From Pseudo-nitzschia pungens (Eukaryota; Bacillariophyta; Bacillariophyceae; Bacillariales; Bacillariaceae): 64,000 nt of DNA. How positions within the stretch are numbered: position 1 is the stretch's first letter; each line of letters opens with the position of its first letter. This document shows, in pieces, positions 10,805-21,570 of the stretch. The notes under the pieces were generated by a model. It saw only the letters and a list, made by a program, of their open reading frames with translations, did no database searches and was not told the origin of the DNA. The stretch lies in contig CM074763.1 of assembly GCA_037355855.1 (NCBI GenBank), positions 3,100,001 through 3,164,000 of the forward strand, given 5' to 3'. The position numbers and the translations under genes were made by a program.

Positions 10805-12780
10805 TTAACCCTGGCTGATGCGATCCATCTTTTTTTGCATGATCGTCCCCGCTTTTTTTCGTTGTTCCAAGCACAACCCCAGACTCTCAAAGTATTCGAC
10901 CACCTCTTCTTCCGTCGGCCGCACCGGGCCATGCTCCAACAGGATCAATTCGAAATCCTTGAGAGCGTCCATTTCTACCTTGAGGGTTTCCATCACCTGA
11001 TCGATGTGGAGCTTGTGTGCCTCCAAGAGCTCGTAGGCAATCTTGGTGTGGATGGGCAGGTGTGGATGCTCGGAAATCTCGCTTTCGTTCAAATTGGCAA
11101 CGTCCAGGTTCATACTGCTGCTCTTATTGTTTGCGAGATCGGTCGTGCTCGTTCCCAGCAGTCCGCTGAAACTAGCGTTGTTGGGATCTACAGCTCCTCC
11201 TTCTGCCGCATCATCGGTTGTTACCGAAAGTTTCGAGGCGGACCGCAACAATCGATCGTGTAACAGACTGGATCTCCTGCTGGCATTGCGCCCGAGCAAC
11301 GTCCTCGATTTTGCTTTCATTCGCAATTCCTCTGCATTGGTAATTGGTTTCAGAACCGAAATGTCCGTGTCGTTAGAGTCGAAGGATTGATCGGGAGCAA
11401 TTATTGGCGCTTCCTCTTCTTCTTTTCCGTTCGAATTCATTCTTTGTTCTACCTCGTAATCCAGTGGTGAAATTGGAGTTGCAATCTTATTTTCAACTAC
11501 CGTATCCATTCCCATTCCCAGCAATTGTTGTGTCGGTGTCGATAGTGCCATCCCACTTGGGGAGGCAGGTATTCTGGTAGGAGTTGAAGGATGCGCAAGT
11601 TTCGATTTCGTTTTTGAACCCGACGAATCCTTCGGGGGGGACTTCCCTTTCGCTACCCGCCGAGGAGGCCCCGTCGTGCCGTTATTTTTCGTACTCGAAT
11701 GAGATGGAGTCGGGGGAGTGGAGACTCCAATGGTAGTGGGTACCTGGGGAACAGGGCTGCCTTCGGTTACCGGTCCACTACCAGTCGGATGCTGCCGACG
11801 TCTGATGGTTGGTATCATCAACCGTCTCGTCGTCCTTTGCTTGTTCGCGGCAACGCTTCTACTGCCCTTCACCGGAGCGCTTGCGATCGTGAACCCTCCC
11901 CTGCTCATTGTACTCCTTGTACTCATTCGAGAAGCAACACTTATGTCGTCTCCAAGACCTGTTTCCCCCGCTTGAATTCGCTTCAATAATTTCATTGTTC
12001 GGATATCACGGGTCAAGCTCTGGTCGTTGATCAACTCGTCCAGTACATCTCGTCTCTGTGACACCAAGACCTCCAGACCCTTCTTGCAATTTTGCCGAAC
12101 AAGGGGCGATGGATCTCGCAAAGTTTTGATCATCATCGAACCTACCTGCTGATAAATTTCTCTGGACAGGTAAGTGTTGTTTCCGCTTTCTATATTGCCG
12201 TTCGTTGGTTCTCCCCAACTGCTCATCGACGATGTGAGATACAAGGAACAGGCTTCTCCTCACAGTTCGCGACTTGTCATTTTTGAGTCGATCCAGCCAG
12301 ATGGGCATGGTCATTTTGCAGGGAACTTTTGGAAGCGTTTCCAAAATCATGTCCTGAACATAATTCCGAATGACCTGTACGGTGCAAGCGTGTACCTGGC
12401 AAACAGGCTGGCATCAAATCTTTGAGCAAATAACGAGCATCCGACTTGCATTTCGAAAAGAGATCGTTGAGGGCTTCGCAAGTTCGTTTCACCACTGTTG
12501 AGCGGGCGTCCTTAAGGAGCTCGGACACTGGTATGGCAAGGTGTCGAAGAGCTGGAGCAGATCTGTACCAATGATCCATGTTGTTGCCGTCGTGAAAGTT
12601 TCCGTCTGGATCGGGCGAGGGAATCTTCGACACCACTGTTTCAAAGGCGGAGGTGCGTTTCCGCCAATCTTCCGGACTTGTTTTTTCAATAATCGCTGAA
12701 AAATTCTGAATGGGCCCCTCAGGGATGAGTTGCTTTTGGATGCGGGGAGATGGACGAGCCCCCGGAGAACGAAATGCCAT
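10805..12780 (-). CDS. CLASP-family microtubule-binding protein (single TOG domain), two unexplained frame changes
   Basis: Read from ATG 12780 on the minus strand. The first part has a CLASP N-terminal (TOG) pattern: EDWRKRTSAFE, then LKDARSTVVKRTCEALNDL and YLLKDLMPACLP. The pattern continues in a second frame (VIRNYVQDMILETLPKV, DKSRTVRRSLFLVSHIVDE) and a third frame (YLSREIYQQVGSMMIKTLRD, LVRQNCKKGLEVL). After the TOG array comes a long Ser/Thr/Pro-rich basic region typical of microtubule binding, and a helical C-terminus (~75 residues, YELLEAHKLHIDQVMETL onward). CLASPs stabilise microtubule plus ends. The first frame change falls between 12415 and about 12370, the second around 12160-12244. 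No GT-AG intron of suitable length fits either, so I regard them as indels (sequence error or pseudogenising). An upstream exon is possible because TTACAG precedes the ATG. Confidence 0.75.
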
Positions 12781-14906
12781 TTTTCGTGTACTCTGTAAGT
12801 ATAACACAATTCAATTTATCCTTCTTTATTCGCATGCGGTAGGTTCAATTGGAGTTGTGTCTTTCGATTCTCTTGCTCTCTGCCTCGTCGATGATGATTT
12901 GACAAAAAGACGGAAGATCTCTCCCATTATTTCCCATTGTCTCAAAATTTTGTCGACCAGTTTACGTTGTCCGAAACAGAGACCGGTAATTACAGTCAAT
13001 TTTAAAAAGCGAACTCTTTTGTTTGGGGCCCAGATACCACTGTGGCTTGTGGCACCGCAGGGCATGCCATGCCTTGGTGAATAGTGGTAAATACAGTACA
13101 AGTACGTAGTACGTAAGGTTTACCAGACGGTCTATTTGGTGCGGGAAATTCTAAGTAATAATGTACTCACACGAGCTCGCAGTAATGGGAAAACAATTAT
13201 ATTGGGAATACATGGTCGCACGTCGCACGCGAGGCAGACTTTTCAAAAATTGAATTACTCGTGCCTGACCATCACGAAAATGAGTGATTCCCGGAATTAC
13301 ATATCGGAGTATTACATATTAGCTTTCCCGGAATTAATAAACACATATAAAAATTGCGCACCCAACGGAAGAACTAGATTTGTCTCAACGCACGAGGCCT
13401 ATTTTGGAATTTGGAATCTTGTCCAAAGAAACAAAAATCCTCTATTAAGTGCCAACCGGCGCATCTACTTATTTTTTTGTGCGCGTCATCACACATGTTT
13501 GATTACACGTGTCAAATTTTTGATTTTTAGATTCCGTCTATTTTTATGCACGCTCGTAGTCGGACAGACGGCACTACAAGGTTATATGAACATTTGCATC
13601 AGATATACGAGTCTGGTTATTCCGGGAATGTTTTTTACCTAAGATATGAACGCCTAAAAACGTAATATGTAATTCCGGGAATCACTCAATCACTGCTTCG
13701 TTTTTTCTTTCTGTTTCATCATCATTGTTTGTGTCATGCTTCCAATGGATTATTCCCCCTCACTCCCTTCTGTTTTGAACATGGTAACAACCATTATCAC
13801 CAAGATTAAATTGAAGTCAATTGCACAAAATTATGCATTTTGATACTACTATTGCATTGCATTATATTTGCTTGTTAATGTGCGGCTTGAGCAAAGATGC
13901 AATTTCAGCTTTTGAGGGATGACAAGTTATAAACTTATCTGTGAGGAGCTTGTCCATGGTGATGCTGGATCATTGAATGGTGTTGCAGTTGATACAACAA
14001 CCTTATTTTAACAACCAACCATCACAATTTTGATCATTAGGGAATTGTAGAGACAGGTGTGGTCAACACCTCACCTCGCATGACAATTCACAAAACAAAG
14101 AAACTTCTTCCATTCGCAGTTCTTATTCTTCAATTTATTTTTTGAGTCATTCTTCTTTTGGAACGAAGAATAGAAGGCAGTGTCACTGCTGGTGCTGTGT
14201 GAATTGAATCTACTACTAGTACTAATACTACTAGTAGTAGTTACTAGAATAAGAATTGGAAAGAAATAATGTGCAGTAGCACCTCTAGCAAATTGAATTG
14301 ATTCCATGCTTACTGTAATATTGTGTTTCATTTTCCCGATAATGTGTAATGGTGATCAGCAATTAGGAAGCTTGCCAAATACTTGCTTGTACTTTGTACT
14401 TTACTTGCACTTCAACTTCGTACTTCGTAATTCTGATGCCATCGTTATTACGAAGTAAGGTTACGAAGTACGAAGTACTTCGAAGTAATAAACTTTCTGC
14501 TACCGGTAGTTACGGTAAGGTTAACCTTACATCCTAAGCTTTCATATTGAACCCACTGAAAATCTGTTTGCATGTGGTTTGTTCAAAACAGGAGTCGAAC
14601 TCTTGGGAATAAATCCTGATGATAAGCCTTCCATATTTTCTAACAGGCATGGCGCAGCTTCACTCGTCCAATCCAAGCGTTGGCATCAAGTTTCTACTCT
14701 CCCAACAAGAATCACACGTTCTCACCGTCATCGGTCGATTTTGCGACTTTCGGTTGGAAATCAGGAAATGTAGAATGCAATACAGTAATTCCTTGTCTTC
14801 CAGAGAAATCATTATTTATCTCTCCATAGAATCCTCATTTGTTCTTTATCGATCCGGGTGCTGCATATTGTAACTAATTATACTTCTCTTCACCCAGGGC
14901 CGGCCG
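12781..14906. other. Divergent intergenic region containing an inverted-repeat element
   Basis: The stretch separates the CLASP gene from the M6 protease. Apart from the inverted-repeat element annotated separately (13281-13688), it has CTAGTAGT microsatellite DNA at 14205-14245 and dense TACGAAGTA / ACCGGTA words at 14395-14535. The 168-codon open frame at 13136-13642 overlaps the inverted repeat and is not accepted as a gene. Confidence 0.5.
13281..13688. mobile_element. Putative non-autonomous element with perfect 24-bp terminal inverted repeats
   Basis: The 24 bases at 13281-13304 (starting TGAGTGATTCCC) and those at 13665-13688 (ending GGGAATCACTCA) are exact reverse complements. Inside, a second nested pair of TTCCCGGAAT-like words sits at about 13326-13335 and 13619-13629. 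The 408-bp span lacks a convincing gene, as expected for a MITE-like element. I see no clear target-site duplication: the flanking bases do not match, although ATCACTCAATCACT on the right partly repeats the terminus. Confidence 0.5.
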
Positions 14907-17022
14907 ATGAAAAGTGTCGAAAGTATGAATCGATCATCGGTACTAGCTCTCTCTATACTGCATCTCGCTTTGTGGAATGCAACATGGGCCATGGTAGCAT
15001 CCCCGAATTTTTTCACAAAGCATCAACCCGACGGGAGCCCCGTCACGTTGCGTTTGCGGGGAGACGAAAACTCGCACTGGATAACGGATATGGAAGGTAT
15101 GTATGTGGTGTTGTTCCGCCATATTGTCGAATTCACTTCTTCCGACCCTGCCTAACGAACACGCCATGCAAATCATTAATTATTGATCATCCCATCCAGA
15201 CTTTATCGTCCTGCAAACCGAAGATGGGACATATGTATACGCGATCGAACAAAGTGTGGAGGAAGCAGATTCCAATGATTCAATAATACATCAAAATACA
15301 AAATTGGTGCCTTCCGAGACCGACATCGTGGGGAAACTCAACCCAACTGCCCTTTACGAAGAGGTAGGAGCAGAACGGCTGATAGTCAACAAGTTGAAGA
15401 AAAGCAACGACACATTGTCCCGTATGAAATTAGCACGGCATCACCCAACACGATTGAGTCTCGAATCATTGAACGACACTTGTTTCAAACAATTTTGTGG
15501 TGGAATTCCGGAACCAATTTCTTCCAGAGACAACGATAAGACTCCAAACAGAGAACGGCATCTTCGAAATCAGAATCCAGACATTGATGATATTGGTACC
15601 GCACAATTTCACCGTCGACAGAGTGCCTTGCCAACAATGGGAACGATAAAACATCTTGTTGTCTTACTACAATTTCGAGATCACGAGAAAGCACGTCGTA
15701 GTTTACCCGATCGCGACGAGCTCGAACGACTTACGGACAGTCTTACGGATTTGTACCTGGAAAACTCCTTTGGGAAACTAACGGTTGAATCAACCATTGT
15801 TCCACAATGGTACACTACAGCATACAACGAATCTTGGTATGCCGAGGGAAAGTCTGGGACCACCAATTTGCACGAAGCAATGCGAGAGGCACTGGACTAC
15901 CTCGAAGAGAACGATATCATTGACTTTCTGGATTACGACGGAAACGAAGATGGTTATGTGGACACCGTCACATTTCTGCACTCGGGCTATGGTGCAGAAC
16001 ACGGGGGGACGGATTGCACGGGCCAGGACTACCGGAATCGCATCTGGACCCACCAGTGGCAACTCTTTGGCGATCGAGACGGCAACAACGTCGGGCCATG
16101 GGCCAGCAACAGCACGGATTACAGCGGGGAAAGCATCAAGATCTGGAACTACCAAATGGTTTCCGCCCTGAAGGGTATCTGCGGAGGGTCCCCGGCCCCA
16201 GTGGGCGCAATAGCCCACGAGTTTGGTCACGCGCTCGGCCTGCCCGATCTGTCCAGTGGCGGAGGAAACGGTCTGGGAAGCTTTTGCTTGATGGCGGATC
16301 CCTGGGGATTCGATCGGACGCTCGAGCGTCCCTCCCACATGAGTGCCTGGGCAAAAATGAAACTCGGATGGTTGGAAGCGCACACCCCGAAACCGGGCTT
16401 CAACACCATCGCGTTTGCCGAGGAAACATCCGAGGAGATACAGTTGTACAAGGTCGGAGACGGAGCATTCCACTTTCCCACGGACGAATACCTATTGATC
16501 GAATACCGGGCCCGGCGGGGAATGGACCACGACCTGCCGGGAGAAGGGTTGTTGATCTACCACGTGGACGAGTCACCGAGTGTCCCGGACAACATCAACG
16601 AGGGCCATCCGTGGCAAGAGGACGATTGGCCCCGGAACGGAAAACACTACCGCGTTGCCCTCGTGCAGGCGGACCGCCTCTACAGCCTGGAGAGGGGCAT
16701 CAACAGCGGCGGAGAACGGGATTTCTTCCGTGCCGATTACATCGATTCCCTGGCGCCGTCTCTGGACGCGACCGCGCCGTGGGACGGCCCCTTCCCGAAC
16801 ACGGACTCGTACCAAAACGGTGTCGTCTACCAGACCGGAGTGAAGATCTGCGACATATCCACCGCGGGATACCCCGCCATGACCTTTTTGTTTCTCGGCA
16901 ATCCCGAGGAGAAAATTTCCACCATCGGTAACGCGCTGAGCGTTCCGTTTCGGGGGAAGATTCGAAAGGGGCGGCGATCCGAGATCGGCGCCCACGGCAA
17001 CATCGTAACTTTTGCTCCGTGA
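14907..17022 (+). CDS. Secreted M6-family metalloprotease (immune inhibitor A-like)
   Basis: I join 14907-15096 and 15200-17022 across a 103-nt intron (GTATGT donor, TCCAG acceptor), giving 670 residues. The N-terminus is a signal peptide (SSVLALSILHLALWNATWA), starting at the first or the seventh residue (second Met). The segment LRGDENSHWITDMED-FIVLQTEDGTYVYA spans the junction and is the usual propeptide start of M6 proteases, which confirms the splice. The zinc-binding site HEFGHALGLPD is at about residues 403-413, with two His ligands, the catalytic Glu and a downstream Asp. Flanking family features include SGYGAEHGG upstream and MSAWAKMKLGW downstream. In bacteria M6 enzymes are secreted endopeptidases; here I infer an extracellular or vacuolar protease. 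The second half of the gene is noticeably more GC-rich than the first. It ends tail-to-tail with the next gene. Confidence 0.88.
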
Positions 17023-17691
17023 AAAAAGACGAACAAAAAGCTCCGGAGTGGTTTCTCGCTGCTAGAATCCTCCTTCTCCTCCTTCTCCTCCTCCACCACC
17101 ACCACCACCATCGCATGCCCATCCATTCGAGTTTTGTCGTGTCCCACAACAATAACAGAGCTCGTCTGACTCTTTGACCGATGGGAAACCAAACAAACTG
17201 CCGATCAAACAGTCCAACCAGTGCAAGCGCAAACGCACCACAGCCGACATTCGGCTGTTTCCGGAATCCTTCGCGCTCCCCAACAATTTAATTAATGATG
17301 CCCGTCCCGTCGTCCCATGGGCATCATATTCCTATCATCCGCAATAAATAATACTAATTTACAATTAGAAATGGCCGAAGAAACATCGATCTTCGTCGCC
17401 GTTTCACGAATGGCACTGTCGACGACAGTATCATGTTATGTTACAATATTATATTATAATAATAATGCATATGATTGAGATGGATCAAACGACAATAAAT
17501 AACACTGTGCTTTGAAAAAATAATAACGATAGAATACACGCAAAACTACAAACCGTTTGTTTGGATTCCCTTCCCTACGTAGTCTGTGGTTGCGTGCCAA
17601 ATTACGGTTTTATAATGGTTTATCGTCACTGTACTATATATACATGTTTACTCGCTTTGTTCGGAATTAACTATTCCCCGAATTTGTTCCG
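17023..17691. other. Convergent intergenic region, no supported gene
   Basis: Begins with a CTC/CCA-rich tract (17068-17112) and becomes A/T-rich with ATTATAATAATAATG near 17450. No gene is seen. Confidence 0.45.
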
Positions 17692-19200
17692 TTATTGCAA
17701 AATGTTGTTTTCCAGATCGTCCAGGCGATCCCCGGGATCGTTTGGGTCGGTTTTGGTGTCCCCGCTGCCGCCGCCGCCGTCACCGAGGGTGGGCAGGTCG
17801 TCCATCGAATCGTATTCGTCCAGCTTGGCCCGTATTTTCTCGGCGGCCCGGGTGTCCCCCAATCGCATCGCGATCTGGAGGGCCCCCGTCAGCTTGTGGA
17901 TCTCGAATCCCCGCTCGATGTTTTCCGTGACGCGGGAGGACTGCTGCCGCAGGGACTGGAGGGTGGTCCGCTGGGGAAAGTCCCGGTCCAGGTCGTCCCT
18001 GGAGAGAGACCAAAAGGTTTGTTGCTGTTGTTGTTGCTGTTGGTGTTGTTCCTGCTCCAACACAATGGGGGCCTTGTACCGGAGCGCGAGCGCGATGCAG
18101 GTAAAGAGCGGGGAGGATTCCGGATCGTAGTTGTAGGCCAGGGACGCCAGGAGATCGGGCTTGACGTGGACCGTGATCCGTTCGTTCCACTCGGGCAGCG
18201 CGCATTCCAGGCGGCACAGCCACGAGACCTTGCTGGCATGGATTGTCTCCGCATTGTCCTCATAGTTTCCGGGAGCGGGAATCAGGGTGAGTTGGTCCAG
18301 CGTGATCTGCGGCATCTGGATTCGAAAGGGTGGGACGGGAGAGGATTGCAGGGACGCAAGGGCTTGGTGTTCGCGCTTGAGGGCTTCTTGGTTCTGGAGA
18401 AATTCCCACAGTTTCTGCTCGATCGGAGACAGGACGGGTGTAAAGACGGAAGCAGCCTCCGATTCGTCGTTTTCGTCGTCGTCGTCGTCTTCCTCGTAGA
18501 GCGTCTCGAGCTTGTCCTCGATGTGGCAGACGACCATCTTTCCGAGAAGCTCCGGTGGCAAAATGGCACCGGCCATGTCGACGCCGCTCAGGAGCTGACA
18601 AAGCGTCAGGGATTCCGGCGAGGTTGCCGCGTATGCGTCGGCCGGATCATTGGTCATTTTGAGGGGCAGCAGCGCGGTGCCTGTGTTGGTGTTTGCGTTG
18701 GCATTGGCATTTGCGTTGGCATCTGCATCTGCATTCGTGGTATCGCTTAGTGGATCCGCGCTGGTGTCGTCATTGGTCCCATCGTTGGCGTTGGCGTTAA
18801 GCTCTTGCTTGGAATTCACATTTGTGGGTTCCGCCGCGGTTCGATCCCGCGCCGTGGTCGATTCCAGGAGAACGTGGAATCCCTTTGGAGACACCGACAC
18901 TCCGTTGATCCTGAGGCGTTCCAGAATCGGAGTTGTGTAGTTGTTGTGGCTTTGGGCGTTGCTCCCGTCCTCCGTCTCGGACGAATAAAAGAGAACCGTG
19001 CCGTGACTCCGGGACGATCGACCATCACCGATCGACGGAAACGAACCCTGGTAACGGTGGTTGCGGTTGCGGACCGCATTGCCCCACGACGGGCAAACCC
19101 AGCCTTCCGCAGAGAAAGGGAAGTTTGGAAGCAGAACGAACAATCCCGCGAAAATCGCAATGCTTCGTGGATAGTTGTAGGTCGAGAACGAAGACTCCAT
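17692..19200 (-). CDS. Probable plastid-targeted protein with bifunctional-nuclease-like and UVR-like segments (weak)
   Basis: A single-exon 502-residue protein. Residues ~10-32 are a signal peptide ending FPFSAEGW, followed by a basic, Ser-rich segment, consistent with bipartite plastid import. Residues ~90-112 (ERLRINGVSVSPKGFHVLLE) and LLPLKMTNDPADAY...LTLCQLLSGVDMAGAILPPE resemble the order of motifs in the bifunctional nuclease (DUF151) domain. Near the C-terminus ALQIAMRLGDTRAAEKIRAKLDEYD resembles a UVR helix pair, which follows that domain in plant homologues. Both assignments are pattern-based inferences. Low-complexity insertions break the domain: Ala/Asn/Asp dipeptides (~160-180), an acidic run and a poly-Gln run (HQQQQQQQQ). 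The 5' leader on this strand is a pure ACAGC repeat abutting the ATG. Confidence 0.6.
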   Translation of the reverse strand: MESSFSTYNYPRSIAIFAGLFVLLPNFPFSAEGWVCPSWGNAVRNRNHRYQGSFPSIGDGRSSRSHGTVLFYSSETEDGSNAQSHNNYTTPILERLRINGVSVSPKGFHVLLESTTARDRTAAEPTNVNSKQELNANANDGTNDDTSADPLSDTTNADADANANANANANTNTGTALLPLKMTNDPADAYAATSPESLTLCQLLSGVDMAGAILPPELLGKMVVCHIEDKLETLYEEDDDDDENDESEAASVFTPVLSPIEQKLWEFLQNQEALKREHQALASLQSSPVPPFRIQMPQITLDQLTLIPAPGNYEDNAETIHASKVSWLCRLECALPEWNERITVHVKPDLLASLAYNYDPESSPLFTCIALALRYKAPIVLEQEQHQQQQQQQQTFWSLSRDDLDRDFPQRTTLQSLRQQSSRVTENIERGFEIHKLTGALQIAMRLGDTRAAEKIRAKLDEYDSMDDLPTLGDGGGGSGDTKTDPNDPGDRLDDLENNILQ

Positions 19201-19230
19201 GCTGTGCTGTGCTGTGCTGTGCTGTGCTGC
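19201..19230. repeat. (GCTGT)n pentamer directly abutting a start codon
   Basis: About six copies of the pentamer run from the base next to the ATG (minus strand, 19200) outward, so on the mRNA strand it is an (ACAGC)n leader. It should lie in the 5' untranslated region. Confidence 0.9.
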
Positions 19231-20460
19231 GACGATTCGTGTACTTGTACTCTATAGTTTTTCTTGATACTCTGCCGTAATTACTTATGGAGATGGCTGT
19301 AATTTTCCTTTTCGTTTGTGGAAGAAGAAGATGATTTTGACTTCGAAAGAATTGGGAGTGTGTGCAACTGCATCGGAGTTGCGGCACTTGGCACTCGTTG
19401 ATCGGGAGACGGGAGCTTCCGAAGTCGGAAGTCGAAAATCCGAAGAGGCGAAGATGGTGATGCCGTTGCGCCTCGTTGCGTTGCCGTAGTAAGTTACAGT
19501 ACCTGGTACGGTGTCGGTCAAGTCGGAGAAAGAAATTGATTCATTCAAATCCCCCAAGACCAAACACAAACCGCGAAGGTGATTGATTGGCATCTCAACA
19601 TGATTTATTTTTGGATGAAGGAATGAATCGGTCGTGAAGTGGAAAGTTCTTTTATTCGCCAATGGAATTTCGTGGAATAACTCATGCTTCCGAGACAACT
19701 GAAAAAGCTGGTTTTGGTTTTTAATCGTAGAATGTTATCATCAAGTACGGTACGTCGAATACGGTAAGGTGCTAAGGTTACTGTCTAAGTAGTAAGTTAC
19801 GTACAATACAATCACGAGTACAAGTTAGGCTTACTCCTACGAGTACGTACATAACTACGTACGTATTCATCATTGGCAGATTCTCAACATGGCAGGGTGA
19901 GTGCAGTTATTACGACGCATAGTAAAACCTTAATTACTACCGGTAAGATTACGTAATTACTAGCAGTCCTACGTATTACTACGTATTTTTGACTCCAAGT
20001 AAAGGTCCGTTTCGTGCGATTTTACCATCTGGTGCGTTTGCGCGTTTCATCGTTTCTTAATTTTTTTTTAAAAAAAGAGTGGGATTGTGAGATTTTTTTT
20101 TCTTTTGTGGAAGCCTTCGACACCAAAAATCCCATAAGAGTACATAAGGTTTTACTCGCTATTACCGGTATGTACGGTAAATTAACCTAATAATGACCAG
20201 ATTTTCCATTTTTCCATGCAAGTGACTTAAGGTTTACCGTACGGTAGGTTACAGTAAAATCCAATCTAGAAGCAGTCACAGCGGGTATTACCGTGTAGGC
20301 GTAGTACGTTTTTAATCGAATGAGCATCCAGATTAGTTGCCGTCGCAGGATAGTTCGTGGTATGAAATCTGCATGCAAAGAATTTATCACCGACAGATAT
20401 GTGGTATTAGCTACTGAAACAGAACAAGGAATCCCTGTTGTGTAATAGCAGTCGACACGG
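19231..20460. other. Gene desert, word-repetitive DNA
   Basis: No gene is supported. From about 19740 to 20190 the DNA is dominated by TACGTA, GTACGAGTA, TACCGGTA and TAAGGTTAC words. A T-rich tract lies at 20058-20105. Confidence 0.45.
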
Positions 20461-20519
20461 CTTCCCTATCCCGGAATGAAACGGACTTGCCTAGCTTCGT
20501 GAATCTGAAGAGTGACTTT

Positions 20520-21570
20520 GGCCGACATAGAAGTCGTATCGGCCGCTGTCTCACACCAAACGGAGGTTGTTCGCATGATTATGCATCCGAAGAGTTGTCT
20601 TTGCTGCCGTCTCACAAAACGGAGTTGCCTTGCGTTTGGACCTGAAGAATCCAGCATCGACAGAGACGTGGTCTTAGCTGCTGTCAAACAAATAAAATGT
20701 CTTTGTCCGTCAGAAGCTAAGATCACGTCTCCATCCTCGCCGTGTAATTGCAGGATCCAACGACATCCATTGGTGATTCGAAGCTAAAGGTATCGAATCG
20801 AATTTACAGCAACATATTCACAAACCTACCAGTCCTGGCAACACTGACAGACGACAGAGACATATTCTTGCCTGCTGTCAGACAAACTGAAAGTGCCTTG
20901 CAATTTCCATCTGAACCGTGAAGCATGTCCGACAACAGAAGGATCACTTCTCGTCAAATACACAACGCATGTCCATGTTGTCTCTTATCTTGAAATACAA
21001 ACAATACCTCTTTCTTTCGCCAACAGAGCAAGCAAGACAAAAGAATGATGTCATGAATCAAAAGAGTTGAAGGGTGATAGAGAAGTTGTCTTGGCTGCTG
21101 ACAGACAAGACGACTCCGTTTTGTCTGGAAGCACTCACGACCCCTTCTGTATCGGCCCTTCACTGATCAGATGCATACATTCCAACAACATTACGAGAGA
21201 AATCGGCTTGGTTTGACACTGTCGTCAACTGTTCGGATGCACATCGCAATGCAAGCACGTAGACGCTGAAAGCATCCAAGACCATATCTATGTCGGCCGT
21301 AAAAGCTTCGAATGCAACACGCAAGGTTTCTCCACTTTGTTTGACAGTAGCCACAACCACGTATATGTCCATCTTCAACTCTTGGATGCATAACACGATG
21401 CAAAATGGGCCGAAAGAAAGGACGTGTTCGCCACTGTCGAACAAAATGGATTTGCCTTGCGCTTCGCAACCAATGAGTTCGAGCAGGAGAGATGTTGTCA
21501 TGGGTGCCGTCTGCGACAATCAAGATGCGTTGCGCCTCGTTTGTGATGAGTTGACATTTTGTGAGTGTTT
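20520..21570. pseudogene. Decayed DUF4116-repeat gene, fragments in both orientations
   Basis: Scattered peptides fit the DUF4116 repeat (D-K-E/D-V-V-L-A-A-V-x-x-N-G-x-A-L-x-x-A-S-x-E-L) but sit in different frames separated by stops. On the plus strand: DIEVVSAAV (20525), RVVFAAVSQNGVALRLDLKN (20591), DRDVVLAAVKQ (20659), DRDIFLPAVRQTESALQF (about 20853), DREVVLAADRQDDSVL (about 21075), KDVFATVEQNGFALRFATNEF (about 21419) and RDVVMGAVCDNQDALRLVCDEL (21488). On the minus strand between about 21400 and 21220: DIYVVVATVKQSGETLRVAF and DIDMVLDAFSVYVLALRCAS. Repeats facing both ways mean part of the gene was inverted or two copies collapsed head to head. An intact relative lies at 43212-44378. 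Function of DUF4116 is unknown. Confidence 0.7.

Noticed and set aside
12370..12400. Mini-intron (GTACAC...TACAG, 21 nt) to explain the CLASP frame change
   Set aside because: Its length is a multiple of three, so it cannot change the frame.
13136..13642. 168-codon open frame overlapping the inverted-repeat element
   Set aside because: It reads through the terminal repeat, lacks family features and does not span the whole element.
14580..14640. tRNA-like stretch (GAGTCGAACTC... GATGATAAGCC) on the minus strand
   Set aside because: The T-arm and D-arm words are present but the T-stem has only three pairs and no acceptor stem or anticodon arm can be drawn.
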